Assembly (NCBI RefSeq): GCF_019599545.1
Contig: NZ_JAIEZV010000001.1
Coordinates: forward strand, 310,001 to 374,000
DNA: 64,000 bases
Direction of reading: 5' to 3'
From: Halobacillus sp. Nhm2S1
GTDB taxonomy: Bacteria > Bacillota > Bacilli > Bacillales > Halobacillaceae
The notes below the pieces were generated by a model. That model saw only the letters and a program-made list of their open reading frames with translations. It was not told the DNA's origin and searched no databases. Numbering within the stretch: the first letter of the stretch is position 1; the number at the start of each line of letters is the position of its first letter. Positions 9,229-17,138 of the stretch are shown in pieces. The position numbers and the translations under genes were made by a program.

Positions 9229-10514
9229 TAAGATTCCCCTCCTTCTTTACTCGTCAAAAAGTAAATCGTGTCCAATTCGATCTTTTTAGCCATTTGGACC
9301 ACTTGTTCTTTCGTAACTTTACGAATATTATCGATCAATTCATTCGCAGGCATTTCTGCACCTGATAACATTTGATGATAAAGGACTTCAATCATTCCGT
9401 TTGCATTATCCATCGTTTCCTGGAGTTGATGTATGACCTGTTCTTTTGTCTCTTCCACTTGTTCCTCCGTGAAATCTCCGTTTTTCATTGCGTCCATCTG
9501 CTCTAGAATGATTGATTTTGCCTGATCATAATCCTTAGGATCTACCCCACTGAAGACAAGCAGGAGACCTTTATGACTCTCAAACCTTGAAGCGGCATAA
9601 TAAGCTAAACTGTGTTTTTCACGAACGTTCATAAATAACTTGGAACTAGGGAAGCCTCCAAAAATTCCATTAAATATTTGCAGGGCATAATAGTCATCAT
9701 CACCGAACTTCGTATATGTGCGGTATCCAAGATGAAGTTTACCCTGGTTGACTTCTTCTCTCTCCACAACTTCCCTTGACTCCTTCACTTCTTTCGTGAC
9801 AGATACCTGGTCGTCATCTGCATTGGTGCTTCCTTTTCTTGAGAAATACTGATCTGTCAGCTTTTCAATCGCCTTTTGATCCATGTCACCAATCACATAC
9901 ACGTCAAGCATATCTTTTGCGATCATGTCTTTATAATAAGCGTAGAGCTTTTCAGACGTAATGGTCTTGAGGTCTTCCAAGTACCCATGCACATGCAACG
10001 CATAAGGTTCGTCTTTGCACATGTGATCCATGAGTCTCATATTGGCATAACTCATTTTGTCGTCTTTGATGCTGGTGATTTTTTGCTCCAGGGTCTGTTT
10101 TTCACGCTCGACGATAGAGGAGTCAAAGCCTTGCCCTTCCGTCTTTGGATCAAAAAGCACCTCATTAAAAAGTTGGACTGCTTCTTCAAGAATCGGTTCC
10201 TGGTCATTCAAGTATGCTTCATTAACAACTTCCATGCGGAAACTAATGACATGGTTTTCTCCTTTTTTAGATCCATCACTTGATAGCGCGGTTCCATAAA
10301 GGTTTTCAAATGCAGACTGAAGTGATCGTACATTCGGGTGATTGTTCGTAGCTTTTTGCAGGACATGTGGCAAAAGTGCTCGCTCTGTGATTCCTTCTCT
10401 TTTCAAAGGGGCTTTAAATTTTGCAACAATCGTAATGGTTTTGTATTTTTTGCTTGGTAAAATATGTAGACGATACCCTTCTTTTTCGAGTAGCGTTTCT
10501 TCAGTTATTTTCAT
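9228..10514 (-). CDS. ymfF: M16-family protein lacking the zinc motif (YmfF)
   Basis: 428 residues, homologous in layout to YmfH, but the HxxEH site is absent: the equivalent region reads ALLPHVLQKAT. It is therefore probably the non-catalytic subunit that completes the substrate chamber. The ATG at 10514 has AAGGAGG at 6 bp; the ATG at 10520 lies directly against that site and is less likely. It is the first gene of the ymfF-H-I-J unit, behind a TATAAT -10 box and the terminator of the nup operon. Confidence 0.92.
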   Translation of the reverse strand: MKITEETLLEKEGYRLHILPSKKYKTITIVAKFKAPLKREGITERALLPHVLQKATNNHPNVRSLQSAFENLYGTALSSDGSKKGENHVISFRMEVVNEAYLNDQEPILEEAVQLFNEVLFDPKTEGQGFDSSIVEREKQTLEQKITSIKDDKMSYANMRLMDHMCKDEPYALHVHGYLEDLKTITSEKLYAYYKDMIAKDMLDVYVIGDMDQKAIEKLTDQYFSRKGSTNADDDQVSVTKEVKESREVVEREEVNQGKLHLGYRTYTKFGDDDYYALQIFNGIFGGFPSSKLFMNVREKHSLAYYAASRFESHKGLLLVFSGVDPKDYDQAKSIILEQMDAMKNGDFTEEQVEETKEQVIHQLQETMDNANGMIEVLYHQMLSGAEMPANELIDNIRKVTKEQVVQMAKKIELDTIYFLTSKEGGES

Positions 10515-10540
10515 ATTCATCCTCCTTATCAGTCTCTTCT

Positions 10541-10546
10541 ATTATA
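10541..10546 (-). promoter_or_regulatory. Probable -10 box of ymfF
   Basis: A perfect TATAAT on the minus strand 27 bp before the ymfF ATG, in a 140-bp space that otherwise holds only the upstream terminator. No convincing -35 element is visible at 16-18 bp, so strength is uncertain. Confidence 0.45.
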
Positions 10547-10611
10547 GACCTACATGTCCATATTCATCCATTCCAACTAAGTCTTATGCTAAGGTATATG
10601 TGTGAAAAAGT

Positions 10612-10645
10612 AAAAAAATTAAGTCCGGCACATGTGTACCGGACT
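10612..10645 (-). terminator. Intrinsic terminator of the nup operon
   Basis: Stem AGTCCGG (10639-10645 with 10622-10628) extended by three more pairs past one mismatch, followed on the minus strand by TTAATTTTTTTAC. It begins about 10 bp after the nupQ stop. Confidence 0.85.
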
Positions 10646-10654
10646 AGAAAATGA

Positions 10655-11614
10655 TTATCGGTTGCCCTTTACATAAGCTTCTCCCAATGACTTTGGTGCT
10701 TCCGCTCTTCCGATAAATCCTGCCAAGGCAAGAATTGTCAATACGTAAGGAGCGATGAGCATAAAGACTGAAGGGACATTTTCTAACAGAGCAATATCTG
10801 ATGAAACAATACTTAAACTTTGCGCAAATCCGAAGAAAATAGCTGCGCCGAGAGCGCCAAGCGGATGCCATTTTCCAAAGATGACCGCTGCCAGCGCAAT
10901 AAACCCTTGCCCCACAATCGTACCGTGAGAAAAGTTATGGGTTACTGTCAAGGCATACACAGCCCCACCAAGACCACCGAAAGCACCAGATAACATCACT
11001 CCGATGTATCTCATCTTGTAGACATTGATTCCGTTGGTATCTGCAGCCATTGGATGCTCCCCTACAGATCGTAGACGGAGCCCGAATGGTGTTTTGAAGA
11101 TAATGAACCACACAAGGAATGCTAGGGCAATCGCTAAGTATGAAGTCCAGTACCAACCGGTGAAAAACATGTCCCCAAGGATAGGGATCTTATTAAGTAG
11201 AGGAACATTTGAAGAATAGATCGGACTTTCAATGAAATCCGTCTGTCCTTTGTCATACCATTGTTTAGTAAGGAACAGCCCAATTCCTAAAGCCAGAAAG
11301 TTTATAGCCACCCCACTTACGACTTGATCCGCTCTGAATGTAATTGAAGCGACCGCATGGACGAGTGCAAATATAGCAGATACGACCATAGCAATGATCA
11401 AGGAAACAATCGGAGTCGCTGAGCCGAAAACACTATAGAAAGTCAAGTTTGAAACAATCGCTACGAAAGCCCCCATGATCATCAAGCCTTCAAGGCCAAT
11501 GTTAATCACTCCGGATCTTTCACTGAACACTCCCCCTAAAGCAGTGAAAATAAGAGGGGTGGCAAAGACAACAGATGCACCGAGAATACGGCTGATCAGT
11601 TCAATAATCTCCAT
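10655..11614 (-). CDS. nupQ: Nucleoside ABC transporter permease NupQ (YufQ)
   Basis: 319-residue inner-membrane permease of the branched-chain/sugar-type superfamily (BPD_transp_2), with about eight hydrophobic helices and the conserved SERSGVINIGLEGLM segment near residue 32. It pairs with NupP to form the channel of a purine-nucleoside importer; in B. subtilis the orthologous set takes up guanosine. The ATG at 11614 follows the nupP stop immediately and has AGGAGG upstream. Last gene of the operon. Confidence 0.92.
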   Translation of the reverse strand: MEIIELISRILGASVVFATPLIFTALGGVFSERSGVINIGLEGLMIMGAFVAIVSNLTFYSVFGSATPIVSLIIAMVVSAIFALVHAVASITFRADQVVSGVAINFLALGIGLFLTKQWYDKGQTDFIESPIYSSNVPLLNKIPILGDMFFTGWYWTSYLAIALAFLVWFIIFKTPFGLRLRSVGEHPMAADTNGINVYKMRYIGVMLSGAFGGLGGAVYALTVTHNFSHGTIVGQGFIALAAVIFGKWHPLGALGAAIFFGFAQSLSIVSSDIALLENVPSVFMLIAPYVLTILALAGFIGRAEAPKSLGEAYVKGNR

Positions 11615-12661
11615 TTATTTCCCCTCCTTTTTAAACCGAAGAATGACCCATCGAATCATGTAGCTTGAGGCTACGAAGAATATGATCAAGGCAATAATAA
11701 TTTCCACAAGCTCCGTAGGGACCCCTGCCGCTGTCGGCATATTCAAAGCTCCGATCTTCAGGATACCGAAAAGGAAGGCCGCAAGAATGACACCGAAAGC
11801 CGTGTTTGCACCTAGAAGAGCGACGGCAATTCCGTCAAATCCAATATTCGTAAATCCAGATTTAATCGACATGAAGCCAAAAGTACCGAGACCTTCCATC
11901 GCTCCTGCTAGACCAGCAAAAGCACCGGAAATGACCATCGCCAGAATGATATTTTTACTGACATTCATGCCCGCATATTTAGATGCGTGCTGGTTGAAAC
12001 CTACGGACCTCAATTCAAATCCAGTCGTTGTACGGTTTATAATGAACCACATAACAAGTGCCATCAATAAAGCGACAATAAAACCATAGTGAATTCTTGA
12101 GTAAAATGTCATTTCTGCAAGCCAGTTCGATTGTAAAGATGCCGTTGCTGCAACATTTTCTGTTCGATCCGCACCGTCGCTCAATAGATTACGAACGATG
12201 GAATTACTTAAATACAAGGCAATGTAGTTCATCATGATCGTAACGATAACCTCATGGACGCCTAACTTTGCTTTAAGGAGACCAGGAATAAAGCCCCAGA
12301 AAGCACCTGCAATAGCCGCAGCTAATATCGCCAGAGGCAAATGAAGGATCATTGGCAGTTCAAAAGAAATACCAATCCAAACCGAAGCAAGCCACCCCAT
12401 AAACACCTGGCCTTCCACCCCAATGTTCAATAGTCCTGACCGTAGAGCAAAAGCAACTGCAAGCCCGGAAAGAATGTAAGGGGTTACCTGTCTGATCGTC
12501 TCTCCGAAGAAGTAAGCATCACCAAAAGCACCATTCCATAGAGCTGCAAAACCTGCAATCGGATTATAACCGAATATCAGCATAATGATGGCACCAGAAA
12601 TCAGACCGAGCAACACAGAAATGATCGGCACTAATATATTGAAAAGTCGATTGGAAAACAT
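11615..12661 (-). CDS. nupP: Nucleoside ABC transporter permease NupP (YufP)
   Basis: 348-residue permease with about nine membrane helices and the subfamily motif ALRSGLLNIGVEGQ near residue 80. It is the second channel subunit of the importer. I use the ATG at 12661, which overlaps the nupO stop by one base and has AGGTGA at 6 bp; a GTG at 12664 is the alternative. Permease and ATPase stoichiometry follows the known BmpA-type systems rather than anything shown by the sequence. Confidence 0.92.
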   Translation of the reverse strand: MFSNRLFNILVPIISVLLGLISGAIIMLIFGYNPIAGFAALWNGAFGDAYFFGETIRQVTPYILSGLAVAFALRSGLLNIGVEGQVFMGWLASVWIGISFELPMILHLPLAILAAAIAGAFWGFIPGLLKAKLGVHEVIVTIMMNYIALYLSNSIVRNLLSDGADRTENVAATASLQSNWLAEMTFYSRIHYGFIVALLMALVMWFIINRTTTGFELRSVGFNQHASKYAGMNVSKNIILAMVISGAFAGLAGAMEGLGTFGFMSIKSGFTNIGFDGIAVALLGANTAFGVILAAFLFGILKIGALNMPTAAGVPTELVEIIIALIIFFVASSYMIRWVILRFKKEGK

Positions 12662-14187
12662 CACTGCTCACCTGCTTTCTGTGTTGAATTACCAGCCATC
12701 AGCAACCCGAGCTTTTGCTCATTTGTTTCTTCCGGTTGAACATCAGCAATGATCTGTCCGTCAAACATGACGGCAATTCGATCACTCAAGTTCATGATTT
12801 CATCGAGTTCAAATGACAGAAGGAGAACGGCACGACCTTTGTCTCTCTCTTCAATTAATTTTTTATGGATAAATTCAATGGCTCCAACATCCAAGCCCCG
12901 TGTGGGTTGAGCAGCTATAATCAAATCCGGAGACCTGTCCACTTCCCGGCCGATGATCGCTTTTTGCTGATTTCCTCCTGAAAGGGCCCTCGCCGGTGTG
13001 TAAGCATCTGGTGTGCGGACATCATATTCAGCAATTAGATTTTTTGCTTTTTGGTAAATGTTCTTAAAGTTCATGACACCTTTTTTCGAATAAGGTTTCT
13101 GATGATAACTTTGCAGCACCATATTCTCACCAATGGGAAAATCAAGGACAAGACCGAATTTATGACGGTCCTGGGGGATATGAGAAACACCGGACTGCGT
13201 TACTTTACGAGGCGTTAAATTGGTAATTTCCTTATCATGGAGGCGGATGGTTCCGGATTCGCTTCTTCTTAAGCCTGTTATTGCTTCAATCAACTCAGAC
13301 TGCCCGTTTCCATCTACACCAGCGATCCCAACAATCTCACCTGCACGCACTTCCAAATTGAGCCCTTTGACCATTTCGACACCACGGACGTCCTTCACAC
13401 GTAAATCTTTTATAGAAAGATAGGTTTCCTTAGGTTCAGCCTTTGTTTTTTCAGTAGAAAAGCTGACATCACGCCCCACCATCAGAGAAGCAAGCTCAGT
13501 AGGATTGGTTTCAGAGACATCTACAGTCCCGATTCCCTGCCCTTTCCGTATGACCGTGCACCGGTCACAAACCTCCATAATCTCCTTCAACTTGTGGGTA
13601 ATAAGGATGATGGATTTCCCTTCTTTTACGAGGCTTTGCATAATATCAATCAGCTCTTTGATTTCCTGCGGAGTAAGAACCGCTGTAGGCTCGTCAAAAA
13701 TTAGGATTTCCGCTCCTCTATAGAGCGTTTTCAATATCTCCACACGCTGCTGCATCCCTACGGATATATCACGTATTTTCGCTTTTGGATCGACATTTAA
13801 ACCGTATCTCTCTGAAAGCTCTCTCACCTGGTCTTCGGCATGTTTCAAGTTCACCGTTCCTGCTTTCTTCGGTTCGCTTCCTAAAACAATGTTTTCAGTG
13901 ACTGTAAATGTGTCCACGAGCATAAAGTGCTGGTGAACCATTCCAATACCCAGTGCGTTTGCGACGTTAGGATCTGTGATGTTGACTTTCTCTCCACGCA
14001 CTCTGATTTCTCCTCTTTCCGGCTGATAGAGGCCGAACAGAACGTTCATCAGTGTAGATTTACCCGCTCCGTTCTCCCCAAGAAGAGCGTGGATTTCACC
14101 TTTCTTCACTTGCAAATTAATATTGTCATTCGCTACAATACCCGGGAACTCTTTTCTAATATTCAACATTTCAATTACATAGTCCAT
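12661..14187 (-). CDS. nupO: Nucleoside ABC transporter ATPase NupO (YufO)
   Basis: 508-residue protein with two fused ABC ATPase domains, as in monosaccharide-type importers. Domain 1 has Walker A GENGAGKST, the signature region SVGMQQRVEI, and Walker B LIFDEPTAVL. Domain 2 has the degenerate Walker A GVDGNGQSELI, signature LSGGNQQKAI and the QPTRGLDVGA segment. Only one site is expected to hydrolyse ATP efficiently. It lies between the lipoprotein and the permeases, separated from nupN by hairpins that may lower its expression relative to the binding protein. Confidence 0.95.
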   Translation of the reverse strand: MDYVIEMLNIRKEFPGIVANDNINLQVKKGEIHALLGENGAGKSTLMNVLFGLYQPERGEIRVRGEKVNITDPNVANALGIGMVHQHFMLVDTFTVTENIVLGSEPKKAGTVNLKHAEDQVRELSERYGLNVDPKAKIRDISVGMQQRVEILKTLYRGAEILIFDEPTAVLTPQEIKELIDIMQSLVKEGKSIILITHKLKEIMEVCDRCTVIRKGQGIGTVDVSETNPTELASLMVGRDVSFSTEKTKAEPKETYLSIKDLRVKDVRGVEMVKGLNLEVRAGEIVGIAGVDGNGQSELIEAITGLRRSESGTIRLHDKEITNLTPRKVTQSGVSHIPQDRHKFGLVLDFPIGENMVLQSYHQKPYSKKGVMNFKNIYQKAKNLIAEYDVRTPDAYTPARALSGGNQQKAIIGREVDRSPDLIIAAQPTRGLDVGAIEFIHKKLIEERDKGRAVLLLSFELDEIMNLSDRIAVMFDGQIIADVQPEETNEQKLGLLMAGNSTQKAGEQ

Positions 14188-14221
14188 TCGTCTCTCTCCC
14201 TCCCCCGTTCACCTTAAAAAA

Positions 14222-14305
14222 TCACCAAAGGAAAAGGGCCGGAACAATCTTTTCATTTGATGACTTTCATTGACAGAAGAAAAGGCCGGCTCTCACCAGC
14301 CCTTT
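14222..14305 (-). terminator. Two hairpins between nupN and nupO
   Basis: The first, on the minus strand (14305-14281), pairs AAAGG/CCTTT and CTGG/CCGG around a small loop with one bulged G. The second pairs TCATCAAA with TTTGGTGA (14263-14256 with 14229-14222) and is followed by TTTTTT. They lie between the binding-protein gene and the ATPase gene and probably act as a leaky terminator or 3' stabiliser. Confidence 0.5.
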
Positions 14306-14315
14306 CTGACAGTTG

Positions 14316-15437
14316 TTACATTGAATCTAAGAATGTTTGAAGATCTTCACGTGTGCTTGGCACTTCAACTTCGCCGTTGACGATTTTCTCTTTCCACTCT
14401 TCAACAGCAGAAACGATTTCTTCTGTCATCGCTTCCTCGTTCGTGCGAGCAATGCTGATCGCATCATCAGCAAGACCAAACTCAAGAACTTCCCCTCCAG
14501 GGAACTCTCCGTTCATTGCTTGATTTGCTACTTCTTGAACAGCTATGTCTACACGTTTAACCATGGAAGTAAGTGTTACGTTGGAGTCACCGATCTGACC
14601 TTCTTCGTGTTGGTCACGGTCGACACCAATGACCCATACCTCTTCATCAGGGTTACTGTTCTTGATGTCTTTCGCCTGAGCGAATACACCGTTACCTGTA
14701 CCACCGGAAGCATGGTAAATGACATCGATATCTTTAGAGTACATGTTGGATGCGATAGCTTGTCCTTTTTGAGAATCGTTGAAGCTTTCTGCATACTCTA
14801 CTTCAACTTCAATCTCAGGGTTCACAGATTTAACACCTGCAACGAATCCTGCTTCGAACTTATTAATCAAGCTTCCATCTACCCCACCAATAAAGCCTAC
14901 TTTATCCGTGTTCGTCTTGTTTGCTGCAGCTACTCCTGCAAGGAATGATCCCTGGTGTTCTTTAAACACGATACTCGCAACGTTATCTCCTTCTTGGACG
15001 GAGTCAACAAGGGCGAAGTTCGTATCTGGATATTGCTCAGAAACTTCAGCGATTGCCGGTTGAAGAAGGTATCCGATTCCATAAATCAAATTATAGTCCT
15101 GGCGTACAAGACGGTTCAGGTTTGTTGCGTAATCGGCATCACTCTCAGATTGAGCGTAATCGATTCCCTCACCTTTACTCATTCCATTTTCTTCACCGAA
15201 AGCCTGTAGGCCTTCCCAAGCGGATTGGTTGAATGACTTATCATCAACCCCGCCCACATCTGTAACCATAGCTACAGAGAAATCGCTGTTTTCTTCTCCA
15301 GAAGATTCTTCACTGCCAGAGTCGTCACTGCTGCTTCCACTGGTTTCTTCCTCTCCTCCAGAAGAACCACAAGCTGCTAAGAACACACCAAAAGTTAATA
15401 GAAATACTAGAACCATAAGAAAACGACTTTTCAACAA
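14316..15437 (-). CDS. nupN: Nucleoside-binding lipoprotein NupN (BmpA/Med family)
   Basis: 373-residue substrate-binding lipoprotein of the importer. The signal peptide ends in the lipobox LAAC with Cys23 as the lipidated residue; a Ser/Glu-rich acidic tether follows, then the BmpA fold (TDVGGVDDKSFNQSAW, GFIGGVDGSL). Start: a TTG at 15437, 8 bp from an AGGGGG ribosome site; no ATG precedes the signal peptide core. Orthologues bind purine nucleosides. The 112-bp upstream gap shows no riboswitch and no clear promoter. Confidence 0.93.
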   Translation of the reverse strand: MLKSRFLMVLVFLLTFGVFLAACGSSGGEEETSGSSSDDSGSEESSGEENSDFSVAMVTDVGGVDDKSFNQSAWEGLQAFGEENGMSKGEGIDYAQSESDADYATNLNRLVRQDYNLIYGIGYLLQPAIAEVSEQYPDTNFALVDSVQEGDNVASIVFKEHQGSFLAGVAAANKTNTDKVGFIGGVDGSLINKFEAGFVAGVKSVNPEIEVEVEYAESFNDSQKGQAIASNMYSKDIDVIYHASGGTGNGVFAQAKDIKNSNPDEEVWVIGVDRDQHEEGQIGDSNVTLTSMVKRVDIAVQEVANQAMNGEFPGGEVLEFGLADDAISIARTNEEAMTEEIVSAVEEWKEKIVNGEVEVPSTREDLQTFLDSM

Positions 15438-15549
15438 AACGATTACCCCCTAATTGTTTAGTATGAAATGAATCAAAATCCAGCAGATTTCAAGTATCTA
15501 TGACCAGCCTCACCTCCCTAAAATGAATCTGTCACACTTTTGTAAGCCC

Positions 15550-16275
15550 TTACACTCTTTTTCTTAGCACGTGGAAGCTGAACTTATCAGCCCGGAAGTA
15601 ATTGGAGGAAAGTAACATCGGTACATCATCCTGAGAATAATGCATTTGTCTCAGAAGTAAGAGAGCCTGGTCGGGCTCGCAATTCAGAATAGGAGAAATC
15701 CTTTCATGAAAGCCGATTGGTTCAATGTGGGTAACCGCATAACCGATGGTTTTCCCTGTATAACGCTCTAAAACATTAAATAATGAATCCGCTTCTCTAA
15801 TTTGATCAATCGGGAGTAAACCTTCCGGAATTTTATCTGTACAATAAACCACTGGCTGCTCGTCGGCTGTTCGGACGCGCTCGACCTTCGCAATACTATG
15901 TACTTCCAGTGGAGAGAATCGTTTCCGATCTTCTTCTGTGGGTTCGATAAGTTCCGCAGACAGGTACTGAGACCCCGGAGTCATACCTGATTTCGCAATC
16001 ATGCCTGTTACACTATCTAATTCTTCAATTCCTGATGTAAACAGAGGTTTTGGATTAACAAAAGTACCCACCCCATGCCTTCGAGTAACCACACCTTCTT
16101 CTTCTAAAATTCTCAATGCTTCTCTAAGCGTCGCCCTGGATACACCAAGGGACTTGGAAAGCTGGAATTCGGATGGTAGCTTCTGCTTTTCTAAAAAGAT
16201 ACCGTTTTCAATATCTCGTTTAATCTGCTCGATCACCTGTAAATAAAGATGTCGAGTGTCTTGTCTGATGGACAT
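15550..16275 (-). CDS. ymfC: GntR/HutC-family transcriptional regulator (YmfC)
   Basis: 241 residues: a winged helix of the GntR family at the N-terminus (about 6-72, with [19 protein letters not shown]) and a UTRA ligand-binding domain at the C-terminus. The ATG at 16275 is preceded by GGGGTG at 6 bp; a GTG at 16284 is an alternative. It is directly upstream of the nup genes and could regulate them, but this is inferred from position only. A palindrome in its own leader might be its operator. Ligand unknown. Confidence 0.9.
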   Translation of the reverse strand: MSIRQDTRHLYLQVIEQIKRDIENGIFLEKQKLPSEFQLSKSLGVSRATLREALRILEEEGVVTRRHGVGTFVNPKPLFTSGIEELDSVTGMIAKSGMTPGSQYLSAELIEPTEEDRKRFSPLEVHSIAKVERVRTADEQPVVYCTDKIPEGLLPIDQIREADSLFNVLERYTGKTIGYAVTHIEPIGFHERISPILNCEPDQALLLLRQMHYSQDDVPMLLSSNYFRADKFSFHVLRKRV

Positions 16276-16303
16276 TCCTTTCACCCCAAGTCTATTGAAC
16301 TAT

Positions 16304-16360
16304 CGTCTAGAGATCTGACCTCTGACGTTCGACACATCACATTTTGACAATAATATAACA
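16304..16360 (-). promoter_or_regulatory. ymfC promoter (extended -10) and leader palindrome
   Basis: An extended -10 TGTTATATT lies at 16352-16360 on the minus strand. Downstream, at 16304-16327, CGTC-AGAG pairs with CTCT-GACG with one bulged base, an imperfect palindrome 29 bp before the ymfC ATG. It could be an autoregulatory operator; the match to a HutC-type GT-N-TA-N-AC core is not clear. The rest of 16361-16496 is AT-rich with no feature seen. Confidence 0.4.
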
Positions 16361-16496
16361 CTATTCGATAAATAAATAAATAGAATTAGGACATTTTTAT
16401 GAATTTTGACTCATTTCCATGAAAACGTTTGATAGATTTAGATTAGCATTCCATGACTGTAAATTATCTACATTTATAATAGAATAGCTCCCTTTA

Positions 16497-17085
16497 CTTG
16501 AAGACTCAGTTTCGAGGCGTTTGTTGAGTGGATGGGGCTGCGGGGAATAACTCGCTTTCCGACGGAGCGCGGTGAGCCTCCTCGGACTGCGTCCTGTGGG
16601 GTCTCACCATGCACTTTTTTCCCGCAGGAGTCTCGCCATTCCCCTCCGCCCCTTTGTCAAGGAAGATCCTTGACACCACTACCAAAAGGTCAGCTCATAT
16701 AATTATGAGAAGTGGGTTATAGAACTCCTCCATAACACTTAAAAGTTTAATCCACAGCGCTTTATACCTCTAACAGTTGGATAGTGGAAGACCCTCCAAC
16801 TTGGTACAAGGGTTCGTTTCTCCCTTACATTGAAAGGGGGGGTTGGGAAACTGCAAGACTCCCGTGCGAGATAGGAGATAGGCGAGATCCCGCAGAGGGT
16901 TAGCCCGAGGAAGCTCGCCACTCCCCCACAGGAAAGTGTTCAAATGCGGAATCGCCCTGGTAGACACGACTGTCATAAGCAGAACAGCAACGGAATGTGC
17001 TTTTCATTCCTTTGCTGTTCTGCTTATGACGCGAGTGTCTGGGCGATGGAGCTAGACGAGTTGCTTCCCAGCCACCCCTGACGCT
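16497..17085 (+). repeat. Long intergenic repeat, copy A (interrupted)
   Basis: Gene-free GC-rich sequence matching copy B (20621-21142) along nearly its whole length in the opposite orientation. Shared landmarks include GAAGACTCAGTTTCGA at the left end, GGTGAGCCTCCTCGG, GGAGTCTC, GTTGGATAGTGGAAGACCC, GGGTTCGTTTCTC, GGAAGCTCGCCACTCCCCC and TTCCCAGCCACCCCTGACGCT at the right. By eye most blocks look roughly 75-85% identical. The right terminal repeat seen in B is missing here, and a 120-bp palindromic segment interrupts the copy. Short open frames inside lack ribosome sites and are not genes. Confidence 0.85.
16937..17056. repeat. Palindromic insertion nested in repeat copy A
   Basis: Copy B runs straight from GGAAAG into CGAGTTGC; copy A has exactly 120 extra bases at that junction. 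Their core is a large hairpin: 19-bp perfect arms at 16972-16990 and 17012-17030, an inner 6-bp stem GGAATG/CATTCC (16992-16997, 17005-17010) and outer stems AGACAC/GTGTCT and CGCCC/GGGCG. It has no coding potential. Confidence 0.8.
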
Positions 17086-17097
17086 ATTTAAACACAC

Positions 17098-17133
17098 AAA
17101 AAAGGATCCAACCTAATTAGGTTGGATCCTTTT
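17098..17133 (-). terminator. Intrinsic terminator of spoIIIE
   Basis: Arms 17101-17114 and 17119-17132 are perfect complements around AATT, only 6 bp after the spoIIIE stop, with TTTTTTG following on the minus strand. Confidence 0.92.
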
Positions 17134-17138
17134 AAGAT

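Noticed and set aside
15438-15549. Possible purine riboswitch before nupN
   Set aside because: The 112-bp gap has no conserved purine aptamer core and no terminator/antiterminator pair.
16739-17097. Three overlapping minus-strand open frames in repeat copy A
   Set aside because: They lie inside the GC-rich repeat, lack ribosome sites, differ from the frames available in copy B and encode low-complexity sequence; they are products of base composition.
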